Below, piece by piece: positions 10,642-19,450 of a stretch of DNA of 64,000 nucleotides; position 1 is the first letter of the stretch; each line of letters opens with the position of its first letter. Below the pieces are notes generated by a model that ran no database searches, was not told where the DNA came from, and was given only the letters and a program-made list of their open reading frames with translations. Source of the DNA: Cyrtodaria siliqua (Eukaryota > Mollusca > Bivalvia > Adapedonta > Hiatellidae). The stretch lies in the NCBI GenBank assembly GCA_037043455.1, contig JAWPHD010008259.1:1-64000 (forward strand), given 5' to 3'. The translations under genes were made by a program, and so were the position numbers.

Positions 10642-12327
10642 ATGACACAAAAAATTCAGATCAATTTTTGCATGGAGGCAGAGTTGAATGAACTGCCGGG
10701 TATTAGAGACAAGATGGCTGAAAGAATCATAGTGTTCAGGTCTACAATGGGTAACATTAGTAGACAAAACATCAGCTCCATCCCATATTTAAGGGTGACT
10801 GACGAGTTGCTGGACAGAATTGACTTTTCCAAAAATGGCAACCTGTCCGTCAATGTGCCAGCCGACACAATGGAAGCCCTATCCTCCATGCAAAATTTTA
10901 AAGAGGAAAGCGGGATGAGGATGACTTAGCTGCACCAGCACGTAATCCACATGTGGGTACGATGAGATGGGCAATGTCTCAGATAAACTGGACATTGAAA
11001 CCACCAACCCAGTGGACGAAGGGGCAAAAGCATTAAGCCCCATAAAGTCAAATCCAAAAGGTCAGCAGCAGGTTATCATTGACCAGGTCACCGAACAAAT
11101 TAAACATTTCGAGGCGGGAGGGGCTAAACCAAAAACGGGACCTAAGTTCAAACGTGAACCAGAAAAAGGTGAGATGCCCAAAATGGCCATGCCTAAGTTC
11201 ACGGAGTATAAACCATCCCGGGTACGACCACGTTTGAAATGCAAATGCATTAAATAAGAGAATCATGCCCGAATTGAGAATACGCAAACTGTACTGATTA
11301 AGCTATTAGCTAACACAGTAGAGATTCTGTCAGCTCAAAATCTTAAGAGCACCAGGGCACTAAAGACGCACAGGGTATTAAACTCCCGCGGAATTACGAA
11401 ATTCCCAAAACACTGAGGTTTGACGGAACCTCGGAATGGGAAATCTTCTTGCGGAAGTTTACTAGCTACACTGATGCGATGGGATGGACACCGGTTATGA
11501 AACGGGAGGCACTGACTTGGAGTTTGGAAGGGAAGGCAAGCAAGTACTTGACCAACCTTCTAAACAGGAACGAATCAATTAGTTACGCCGAAGTCATTCA
11601 GCGACTAACTAAAAGATTCGAAAATAAGGACTTAGTTCAGGCACTGATGGCCAAATTTATGTCCGAGGTCCAGAAACCAAAAGAGGACCTCGAGGACTGG
11701 GCAGACCGCATTTATGACTTGGCGTACCGCGCTTACAAAGGCCTGCCAGACGTACACATTGCCAAATTGGCAGTAGTGCGCCTCTGTCAGGGGTCTTAGA
11801 AAACAAAGCAGCGGGCCACCAGGTTATAAACTCGAGGCCTGAGACTGTTGAAGCCGCCGTAGACGCAATACGGTGGTATCAGCTAAACCAAACTGCCATC
11901 TATGGCTCTAAGACGGAGCCGGAACCCGTGAAGCCTGTGGACACAATATGCGAACAACCCAAAGTACAGGCAGTCACGAGTCCAGCTCTGTCCCGTAGAG
12001 ATTCCTCCCCAAAACCAGACCGAGGTTGGAGGACAGAGTCTCTATGTTAGAGACCAAGATGGACAAAGTCCTGACAATACTATCGGACGTCAGTATAACG
12101 CTCAAAGGCCTAACTGAACAGTCCAGGTTCGACCCAGGTCACCCTCCCCCACCCGAACCAGGTGCTTCATATGCAATGAAGCAGGACATTTCGCTAGGGA
12201 ATTTCCAAAAAACCGGAGGGGTGCAGCTCATAACCGGAAATCAGTTTCATTCGTCCAAGATGATGAACATGCTCAGGAAAAGTCCGACGATTCTTTAAAC
12301 GAGTCCGGGTCGGACCGAGAGGCCTAA
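10642..12327 (+). pseudogene. gag region, multiply frameshifted
   Basis: Several overlapping frames together look like one gag. 10642-10929 opens with ATG and encodes a helix-hairpin-helix-like stretch (ELNELPGIRDKMAERII, residues ~12-34 of that segment). 10967-11257 is a Lys/Pro-rich linker. From about 11385 comes a capsid-like segment (KTLRFDGTSEWEIFLRKF, EALTWSLEGKASKYL, LTKRFENKDL, PKEDLEDWADRIYDLA) to a stop at 11797-11799. After a frame change comes AAGHQVINSRPETVEAAVDA, as in Gypsy gags. At 12163-12207 a CCHC zinc knuckle is recognisable (CFICNEAGHFARE), but its last Cys is replaced by Phe. At least five frame changes mean no intact Gag is encoded here. Confidence 0.75.
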
Positions 12328-12397
12328 ATCCGACCCCTGACATCAAAGGCCACATAACCAAAGCTCAAGCATTCACAAATCAAGCCTAGGGCAGTGT

Positions 12398-13051
12398 GTG
12401 AATAGTAATAGTTCTCACATTTCCCAGGACAAGAGGTGTGATAATATGGAACTTTATAACGGGCCTATTCACAATCTTAAAGAGTGTGAAAAACAGCCAG
12501 AGGGGTCGCCTCTCAACCCTATTGACATGCTTAATCACAATCGTAAAGAGTGTGAAAAGCAGTCAGAGGGGTCGCCTGTCAACCCTATTGACACGCTTAA
12601 TCACAATCATAAAGAGTGTGAAAAGCAGTCAGAGGGATCGCCTCTCAACCCTATTGACATGCTTAATCACAATCATAAAGAGTGTGAAAAGCAGTCAGAG
12701 GGGTCGCCTCACAACCCTATTAACAGGCATAATCACAATCTTAAAGAGTGTGAAAACCAGCCAGAGGTTAATAACCAGGGGTGTGAAAACATGTTAAAGG
12801 AAGAGAAATTATCAGCTAAAGATTCTCAGAACACTTGGTCCCAAAGCCCTGACGACATAACTGTCTGTCAATTAAGGTCTGGGTCTATGTTCCGAGTAGC
12901 GGCTGTGGTCAATAGACAGCCTACACAAGCAGTTGTTGATACTGCAGCTGAAGTCACTATAATTTCGGATTCCTTATACAGACAACTAGAACCTAGACCA
13001 CCAGTGCTCAAGAACATCAGACTACACACAGCTGGTAAGAAGTTGAGTTGA
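12398..13051 (+). pseudogene. Repeat-rich spacer plus truncated aspartic protease
   Basis: This open frame has no ATG at its 5' end. Codons ~24-135 consist of five 22-residue repeats (consensus HNHKECEKQSEGSP followed by NPIDMLN), the translation of a 66-bp tandem repeat. The last ~50 codons hold the N-terminal half of a retropepsin-like fold: VAAVVNRQPTQAVVDTAAEVTIIS, with DTAA in place of the usual DTGA/DSGA. The frame stops at 13049-13051 just after LHTAGKKLS, so the flap and C-terminal part of the protease are absent. pol begins in the -1 frame within the same bases. An internal deletion between protease and RT is the simplest explanation. Confidence 0.7.
12468..12763 (+). repeat. Five tandem 66-bp units, each with a TCACA...TGTGA inverted motif
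   Basis: Units start with (A/T)TCACAATC.TAAAGAGTGTGAA at 12468, 12534, 12600, 12666 and 12732. Each unit holds one inverted pair spaced by 11 bases. The period is divisible by three, so the repeat keeps the frame and encodes a 22-residue repeat. Confidence 0.92.
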
Positions 13052-16000
13052 TAACTGAGTTTCAGGATGTGTTTGCCAAGGATGAATTTGACTTGGGTAA
13101 CTTTACTGAAATTCAGCATCATATTGATACTGGAGATGCCAGGCCGGTCAAACTTAAAAAGCGTAGAACCCCTGCCTGTTTTGTTTCGGAGGAAGAAAAT
13201 CATTTAGAAAAAATGTTGAATGCAGGGGTTATAGAACCATCAAATTCTGACTGGGCGGCTCCTCCAGTGTTAATAAGGAAAAGGGATGGAACTGTCAGAT
13301 GGTGTTTGGATTATCGGGCTCTCAACAATGTCACTATTAAGGACAGTTTCCCGTTACCCTTAATAGAAGATTGCATAGACACTTTGGCTGGTAACAAGTG
13401 GTTTTCCAAATTGGATGCAAACTCAGCTTATTGGCAAATACCTATAGCTGAGGAAGATAAAAAGAAAACAGCTTTTACCACCAAATTTGGCCTTTTCGAA
13501 TTCATAAAAATGGCCTTTGGTCTCTGCAACGCCCCAGCGACCTTCGCCCGAGTAATGAACCTGGTTCTGAGAGGGCTCACATGGAATATAGTCTTGGCAT
13601 TCTTAGACGACATAATGGTCTTAGGAAAAACCTTTAACGACCACTTAAACAACTTGAAACAAGTGTTCGAACGTCTGAGGCAATATAAATTAAAGCTAAA
13701 ACCAAAGAAATGTGAGTTCTTTCGGAGAAAGGTAGAGTTTCTGGGACGAATGGTCACAGGCGAGGGTATGGAACTGTCCGATAAAGACATTTCTGTGGTT
13801 CGGGAATGGCCTATTCCCAACTCTACGAAAGACGTAGAACGTTTCGTGGGATTGGCCAACTACCACAGAATATTTATCAAAGACTATGCAAAGTTAGCTG
13901 CACCTTTGTACGGGGTAACTGGGAAAAATGCATTTGTGTGGGGTAAGGACCAGGAGCAGGCATTTCAGAACATAAAACATGCCTTAACTCATGCTCCTGT
14001 TCTTGCCCTGCCGAATAGTACAGACCTGTTTATCCTAGACACGGATGCATCTAAATATGCAATAGGAGCAGAGCTTTCCCAAGTACAAAACGGTGAAGAA
14101 AAGGTGATCACCTATGGTAGTTATGCCTTATCACCGGAGCAACAGAGATATTGCACGACCAGACAGGAATTATTAGCTGTGGTACGATTCACTCGACAAT
14201 TCCGACACTATTTGTTGGGACTAAAATTCGTTGTTAGAACGGACCACAGCAGCCTGACCTGGTTACTAAACTATAAGAACCCTCAGGGTCAAATTGCCCG
14301 TTGGTTAGAGGAGTTACGTCAGTATGATATGGTTGTGCAACATCGTCCCGGTGCAAAACATGGTAATGCAGATGCCCTGTCAAGGTGTGTACCAATATCG
14401 GGAACTTGTAGACATTACATGTTGAGTCAAGACCCAAAGCTCTTGCCATGTGGAGGATGTACATATTGTCAAAGACTGCACAAAAATTGGTTCAATTTCA
14501 CCTCAGAAGTTGATGATGTACGTCCTCTATCAAAAGGCGCCTTGCACAAAAGCATATCACAAGCAAACACTTGCATGTGTTGCGAGTTATGCAAATCAAC
14601 CCAACCGGTTGAGGGCCTTATATCACCCCAGGAGCAAGAGCTAGATGACATGAGTTGGCCCTGGGACCCTGGTGGAGTGATAGTCTATGACCCACAACCC
14701 AACATTTGTGATGGACATTTGCCCAACCTTTGTGATGGACTTTTGCCCAACCATTGTGATGGGAGTAGGGTGAACATAGTCAGGGACCACCAAGGTGTGT
14801 ACTGGGGTCAGAAAAGAACGGAGCTAGTAACACTGCAAAATCAGGACCCAGATTTAACATTTCTGTTGGATTGGCTAAAAGACAAACAGGAACCCGAAAA
14901 GGGAGTACTGTTTGCAGCCAATCAAGCGGTAAAGTATTATTGGATTAATAAGGACTTATTCTTCCTAGTGGATGGAGTGCTATGGAAGCAAAGGGAGGAA
15001 AACAAAGATAAGGTCTTGGTCATTCCATCAGACCTAAAAAATGAAATCCTTGAAATGCACCATGACATTCCGTCCGCAGGCCATCAAGGTATAGACCGCA
15101 CAAAAAGTAAATTAAAAGAAAAATATTTTTGGTATAAAATGTCACAAGATATAAAAAATTTCATAAGTTCATGTGCGGTCTGTAACCAAAGCAAATCTAT
15201 CACGCGTAAAAGTCGAAGTCCAATGATACAATTCCATGCTGGGTCTCCAATGGAAAGGGTACACATCGACTTCCTAGGTCCACTTACCCCAACTGATCGG
15301 GGTAACAAATACATATTGATGATAGTGGACCAATTCACTAAATGGATAGACTGCGTACCACTTCCATCACAAACGGCAGATGTTACAGCTCACGCGTTAA
15401 TAAACGAGTTCTTCTCTCGTTTTGGCTATGCGCTAGAGATATTTAGTGATCAGGGTCGGAACTTCGAAAGCGACCTGTTCACTAAAATCTGTGAAATGAC
15501 CAGAATTCACAAAGCCAGAACTACACCCTTCAGACCTTCTGGGAATGGACAAGTGGAAAGGTATAATAGGACTCATATGGACGTCGTACGCTGTTATGTT
15601 CAGAAATCCTCCAAAGACTGGGACATATTTCTAGCACAAATTTCAAGTGTCATGCGATCTTGCGTCAACAGGCAAACGGGCTTCACACCTAATAAATTAA
15701 TGTTAGGTAGAGAGGTAAATCAACCCCCGGATCTTATGTACCCAAAAAGTCATGATAACTTAAGGGATTCTGATCCGGACAGCTATGTGCGTCTGTTAGA
15801 GAATGCCGTTTCACTGGCCCATAAAACAGCAAGGGACACCTTAAAAATGTCACAAAAGAGAATGAAAAGAGATTATGATTTACGGACACTGGAAAAATCA
15901 TACAAAATAGGCGATCTAGTTTATATCGAGAATAACGCCCCAAAAAAAGGGGTCAGTAAAAAACTACTCCCCCTTTGGAAAAGTCCCGGTATAATCATTG

Positions 16001-16326
16001 CAAAATTATCGGCAGCATTATACCGAGTCAAATTAAGGCACTCGATAATCACAACTCACCATGACAAAATGAAGCTGTGTATGGATCGCCAGATTCCCGA
16101 ATGGTTGCAAAATTATAAGAAAAATCTAAAATCCACAACTCAGAAGGGGAACGAACCATCAAAAGATGGTAAGGAACTTTTCTGTGTATGTAGGAAGCCA
16201 TATTCGGGAGAATTTATGATTCAGTGCGATAAGTGTGCCGGATGGTATCACGGAGCCTGTGTGAACATCACAGTACAAGAGGCCCGTGGTATCAAAGAGT
16301 ACCAATGCCCTATTTGCAAGGGCTAA
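13048..16326 (+). CDS. pol: Gypsy pol: RT-RNase H-integrase with C-terminal PHD finger
   Basis: An uninterrupted frame of ~1092 codons; its true start is unclear because it opens at a TTG overlapping the protease frame by 4 bases. Domains by residue: RT ~20-250, with WCLDYRALN, catalytic D123 (KLDANSAYWQIP) and FLDD at 185-188; RNase H ~325-445, with D331, E374, D399 and D442. A Cys-rich linker (468-516: CGGCTYC, CMCCELC) follows. Integrase has an HHCC zinc site (H672, H679, C709, C712) and a D741-D801-E837 catalytic triad with 35 residues between the last two. At 1046-1090 is a complete C4HC3 PHD finger (C1046, C1048, C1060, C1063, H1068, C1071, C1087, C1090), with the conserved aromatic pair WY before the His. 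It is predicted to copy the element RNA and integrate the cDNA in the nucleus. By analogy with chromodomain-bearing Gypsy integrases, the PHD finger may steer integration by reading histone tails; this is inference. All catalytic residues seen are intact. Confidence 0.95.
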   Translation: MITEFQDVFAKDEFDLGNFTEIQHHIDTGDARPVKLKKRRTPACFVSEEENHLEKMLNAGVIEPSNSDWAAPPVLIRKRDGTVRWCLDYRALNNVTIKDSFPLPLIEDCIDTLAGNKWFSKLDANSAYWQIPIAEEDKKKTAFTTKFGLFEFIKMAFGLCNAPATFARVMNLVLRGLTWNIVLAFLDDIMVLGKTFNDHLNNLKQVFERLRQYKLKLKPKKCEFFRRKVEFLGRMVTGEGMELSDKDISVVREWPIPNSTKDVERFVGLANYHRIFIKDYAKLAAPLYGVTGKNAFVWGKDQEQAFQNIKHALTHAPVLALPNSTDLFILDTDASKYAIGAELSQVQNGEEKVITYGSYALSPEQQRYCTTRQELLAVVRFTRQFRHYLLGLKFVVRTDHSSLTWLLNYKNPQGQIARWLEELRQYDMVVQHRPGAKHGNADALSRCVPISGTCRHYMLSQDPKLLPCGGCTYCQRLHKNWFNFTSEVDDVRPLSKGALHKSISQANTCMCCELCKSTQPVEGLISPQEQELDDMSWPWDPGGVIVYDPQPNICDGHLPNLCDGLLPNHCDGSRVNIVRDHQGVYWGQKRTELVTLQNQDPDLTFLLDWLKDKQEPEKGVLFAANQAVKYYWINKDLFFLVDGVLWKQREENKDKVLVIPSDLKNEILEMHHDIPSAGHQGIDRTKSKLKEKYFWYKMSQDIKNFISSCAVCNQSKSITRKSRSPMIQFHAGSPMERVHIDFLGPLTPTDRGNKYILMIVDQFTKWIDCVPLPSQTADVTAHALINEFFSRFGYALEIFSDQGRNFESDLFTKICEMTRIHKARTTPFRPSGNGQVERYNRTHMDVVRCYVQKSSKDWDIFLAQISSVMRSCVNRQTGFTPNKLMLGREVNQPPDLMYPKSHDNLRDSDPDSYVRLLENAVSLAHKTARDTLKMSQKRMKRDYDLRTLEKSYKIGDLVYIENNAPKKGVSKKLLPLWKSPGIIIAKLSAALYRVKLRHSIITTHHDKMKLCMDRQIPEWLQNYKKNLKSTTQKGNEPSKDGKELFCVCRKPYSGEFMIQCDKCAGWYHGACVNITVQEARGIKEYQCPICKG

Positions 16327-16408
16327 TCTCTGCTCAATCTCTTTCAGGAAAATGGCCTACACCAAAACTATAGAGCTGGTGTAGGGCCACCTGAGGACAG
16401 GGAAATTA

Positions 16409-18676
16409 ATGAATCCCCGGTGTCTTATCCGCGACACTTTAGGCATGGCTCATGGACTACACGGTGTGGAGTTCCAGAGATTGCTAATCTCTATGTACCA
16501 GCTGGCCGTAAAACAAAATAACTGGTCTTGGGTAGAAAAAGCTCAATTGGAATCCGTAACTTTCCTCTCGGAATCATGGATTTTACAAAATCTTCCGCAC
16601 AAATCCAAAAACAGGAACCGAGTATCTATACCCAAGATCAAGGAACAGGTTTATGAGCCATCATCCATCTGTAAGGACATTCACTTGGTGGATAATCCAT
16701 CACTCCCCAAGCAGACTACATCTCTGGTTGGGGGAGCGATTGTTCTCACAGGTGGAACTGGGCATGAGGAGGAGTTACCATCAGATCCTGAAGTGTATGT
16801 GGGTCCACCGGATGTGCATATGGAGGATCACAATACCGTTACGGGATGTGAAATTCATGCAGCATCAGGACCGGTTGTGGATGTTTGCCTTAATATTCAC
16901 AATACTCCTATCTCACCTGAGAGAAGTGAAGAATGTGTCAAAGGCGAACATCCAATTGTCATGGATACTGGCGCTGTTCCCAATGCTATACCAAGCGATG
17001 GGATAAGTAGTCAGCGTAAGCGTAGGAATCGGGGGGCAAAGAGGAAGGGTAGGGGTATCGGAGAAGGGAAACAGACCAAGCCTTTGCCCTTGATGAAGGT
17101 TACTATTCAGAATGTGTCAGATGTCCCTTGTCCGACTGCCTCGACCTTGCCTTCTCGTCCTAGTAATGACGTTGAAGTGGAGGATCGAGCTCAGGACGTT
17201 ATTATGGAAGTCCCGGAAAGGCCTCCCCGGGCAGCCTGGTTTAAATTTGCGAAGTACTCTGCCTGCCCAATAACTGGTTGCAACAGGAAAACCAAATCCA
17301 TGAAGCAGCATGTAACTTCCAGACATATGCCGGAGCTGTTTTGGGAGACTTGGCCGACAGAAACAGTGGCAGCCCCAGAGTTCCAGGCTAAAAGAATGGC
17401 GGCCCTGGGGCTCCTGAGCTCGTGGTTACTGGGAACTGGTGAACCCATAGATCAGCTGGTGCACGTAATAAATAATCGGGGTTTGGTCCCGTCTTTGTCT
17501 ACCATTACCAACAGATCTGCAGTGGCCATGCATGAGCTCTGTAGATTTAATGGGTGGAGAGTGCCAGTGGAGGGGTTCACCTTGGCTCCTTTAAATTCCC
17601 CCGCCACTTTAATTCATTGGCGTCCCCTGGCCAGCTTACTCAATCTGGTCTCGGTGAGCCTATACAAGGAGTTCCTGAAGACCTATAGTGAGGAATCAAC
17701 TTCCTTAAATCTGACGGAAACAGTGGCGGAGGGGTTATCGGAGACTAACCTCAGTATAAACCCTATCACAACTCAGTATGGAGTGGGGGATTTACCCCAA
17801 ACCTCAGAGTGTGAACCACTTGGGATACAGAACAGGGTACCCAACCCGATGGGTGTATTCGATGCCATTGACAGTCATATGCATCTGGACAGATCTAGAC
17901 GGGCATTGTGGGGGAAAGCGTCAAACGCCTCGGTAAGTGACCTTTTGTCCGCACAACTGGTCGTACAGCCTTCTTTCCAAGTCAATATCAAGGGTGTTGT
18001 GGCTGTTTATTGTGATCCTGAGGATTATCCTAAGTCTCTCTCAGAGGTGCCCGGCGTAAAGGTAGCAATAGGGGTTCACCCCCGTAAGGTACACCTCTTT
18101 TCAGAGGACAGAGAGAGAGAATTTATAGCTCTCTTGGGGAACCCCAATGTTACTGCCCTTGGAGAGGTGGGTCTGGACATGACTGAACCCTGTCACACCT
18201 GGCAGCATCAAGAGGATACCTTAAGGCGTATCCTACCCCAGAGTCGTGTAAGTTTACCACTTGTCCTCCATATAAGAGGGAACAATAGTAGGGAGGGATC
18301 AGACCTGTACCTAAAAGCATTCCATATAGTCCAAGAGTACTGTGGCTGGTCCCAACCTATACACTTGCATTGTTTTGGGGGTGGTGCGGACGATGTGAAC
18401 GGGTGGCTCAGTTACTACAGGAATTGCTTCTTCGGATTCACAGCCAATGTTAAGCACTTCTCGGGGGTTCAGCTGCTGGGCTTGGCGGCAGTCCCGGAGA
18501 ACCGTATATTGCTCGAGACTGACTCCCCTTACCTGTCTCCGGCCCCGCATCAAAAACCAAACAACCCTCTATTCATAGGAGATGTTGGCCGCTTGGTGGC
18601 TGAGAGGCGTGGTTGGGATCTGGCCGGCCTAATAGGTGCATCTCTTGAGAATGCGAAAGTTCTGTATGGGTTCTGA
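16409..18676 (+). CDS. Retrotransposon ORF3: zinc finger-TatD nuclease fusion protein
   Basis: A 755-codon ATG-initiated frame, 82 bases after the pol stop and in the env-like position, but with no signal peptide or membrane segment. Residues 1-270 are low-complexity and acidic, with a basic NLS-like run at 202-216 (QRKRRNRGAKRKGRG). At 286-306 is a C2H2-like finger (C286-x4-C291-x9-H301-x4-H306). Residues 484-755 are a TatD-family TIM-barrel metallo-hydrolase: IDSHMHLD (H490, H492), AIGVHP (H557), LGEVGLD (E586), LVLHIRG (H621), IHLHCFGGG (H652, H654) and LETDSPYL (D705). Every TatD metal ligand is present. TatD/TATDN proteins are 3'-5' nucleases, and human TATDN2 is reported to act on RNA and R-loops. 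In a retroelement such an enzyme could trim RNA:DNA intermediates or counter host nucleic-acid sensing (inference). The intact frame beside a broken gag suggests recent function. Confidence 0.9.
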   Translation: MNPRCLIRDTLGMAHGLHGVEFQRLLISMYQLAVKQNNWSWVEKAQLESVTFLSESWILQNLPHKSKNRNRVSIPKIKEQVYEPSSICKDIHLVDNPSLPKQTTSLVGGAIVLTGGTGHEEELPSDPEVYVGPPDVHMEDHNTVTGCEIHAASGPVVDVCLNIHNTPISPERSEECVKGEHPIVMDTGAVPNAIPSDGISSQRKRRNRGAKRKGRGIGEGKQTKPLPLMKVTIQNVSDVPCPTASTLPSRPSNDVEVEDRAQDVIMEVPERPPRAAWFKFAKYSACPITGCNRKTKSMKQHVTSRHMPELFWETWPTETVAAPEFQAKRMAALGLLSSWLLGTGEPIDQLVHVINNRGLVPSLSTITNRSAVAMHELCRFNGWRVPVEGFTLAPLNSPATLIHWRPLASLLNLVSVSLYKEFLKTYSEESTSLNLTETVAEGLSETNLSINPITTQYGVGDLPQTSECEPLGIQNRVPNPMGVFDAIDSHMHLDRSRRALWGKASNASVSDLLSAQLVVQPSFQVNIKGVVAVYCDPEDYPKSLSEVPGVKVAIGVHPRKVHLFSEDREREFIALLGNPNVTALGEVGLDMTEPCHTWQHQEDTLRRILPQSRVSLPLVLHIRGNNSREGSDLYLKAFHIVQEYCGWSQPIHLHCFGGGADDVNGWLSYYRNCFFGFTANVKHFSGVQLLGLAAVPENRILLETDSPYLSPAPHQKPNNPLFIGDVGRLVAERRGWDLAGLIGASLENAKVLYGF

Positions 18677-19243
18677 GAGGCAATTCGGATATCCGCAGTG
18701 CACCCACTGGGACGATACACGCATACGCCATACTGTCTCTATAACCGTCATTATAGAGCCATCAATACTATTACTAGAGACTTGTGATTCTTGCACTTTT
18801 AAGGTAAACTAGTCACAGTACTCTGTTGAGATGTGTGAACCTTTTTTATATATAACTTGCACCTTTGCAACTTCATCACTTGTAATGTAAATAATCACAG
18901 GACTCTATTGAGATGTGTGAAAGTTTTTTGTATATAAGTAACTTTTACTTTCACAACTCCATCGTTGAGAGGTGTGAATATTTTAACATAACTTTAAACT
19001 TTTATAGTAATACTTTATAATTCAACGTCTGTTGGTAACTCGCGACCTTACTCTAAACCCATACTATAGTGGGTATTGTAAATCTTCCTAATGACAATCT
19101 TCAGGCTAATGATTTATATGAAGTCTGGATTGTACCGCCACTGGTACACGGAGTGTACACTCTTGGTAAGAGTGAGCCATTGCTGACGGTGTCGGGGGAC
19201 CAGCAGGCATTGGGGGCTTTGCCCTTTTTAAAAGTGACAGGAG
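18677..19243 (+). other. Gypsy 3' untranslated region and polypurine stretch
   Basis: Non-coding stretch between ORF3 and the 3' LTR. It carries three more inverted pairs, TCACA...TGTGAA (18813-18839, 18895-18921, 18950-18978). The first two share GTACTCTGTTGAGATG/GGACTCTATTGAGATG between the halves. The LTR is preceded by AAAAGTGACAGGAG, a weak purine-rich tract that would serve as plus-strand primer. Confidence 0.7.
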
Positions 19244-19450
19244 TGTTGTATTTCGACCACTGGTGGATCGACACCTGCGATCCAGTCTAATCCATTGCGC
19301 CTGCGCCGAAGCGGGTGACGTCGACATTCACCCGCTAGAAGCCAGTTCGAGCTCACACACCAACCTGTAAAGACATCTGTAAATCCTACTTGCCAAAGTA
19401 CTCCGTTCCGGAACCAATACTTGGTAAGTATGTACAGATACTTTACAACA
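19244..19450 (+). repeat. 3' LTR, 207 bp
   Basis: Same length and about 98.5% identical to 9569-9775. It is followed directly by CATGG, giving a CATG target duplication with the 5' flank. Confidence 0.95.

Larger units (their letters stand above)
9569..19450 (+). mobile_element. Ty3/Gypsy LTR retrotransposon carrying PHD finger and TatD nuclease ORF
   Basis: Bounded by two 207-bp LTRs (TG...CA; terminal hexamers TGTTGT/ACAACA) and flanked by the 4-bp target duplication CATG (CCATG before 9569, CATGG after 19450). The internal order is PBS-like site, long 5' leader, broken gag, aspartic-protease remnant, RT-RNase H-integrase with a PHD finger, separate TatD-domain ORF, and a 3' region with a purine stretch before the 3' LTR. 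RT-RNase H-IN order and a D-D-35-E integrase place it in Ty3/Gypsy (Metaviridae). The LTRs differ at about three positions, so the insertion is recent. gag is frameshifted, so this copy is probably not autonomous. It is a genomic element of the host, not evidence of an infectious virus. Confidence 0.93.

Noticed and set aside
12438..12797. 119-codon ORF with KSVKSSQRGRLSTLLT repeats
   Set aside because: Alternative frame of the 66-bp tandem repeat; the frame that leads into the protease is the better candidate.
16653..17006. Second ORF of 117 codons within ORF3
   Set aside because: Out-of-frame overlap with the 755-codon ORF and no recognisable motif.
16409..18676. Envelope gene, expected at this position in some Gypsy elements
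   Set aside because: There is no signal peptide, membrane helix or fusion motif; the C-terminal third is clearly TatD-like.
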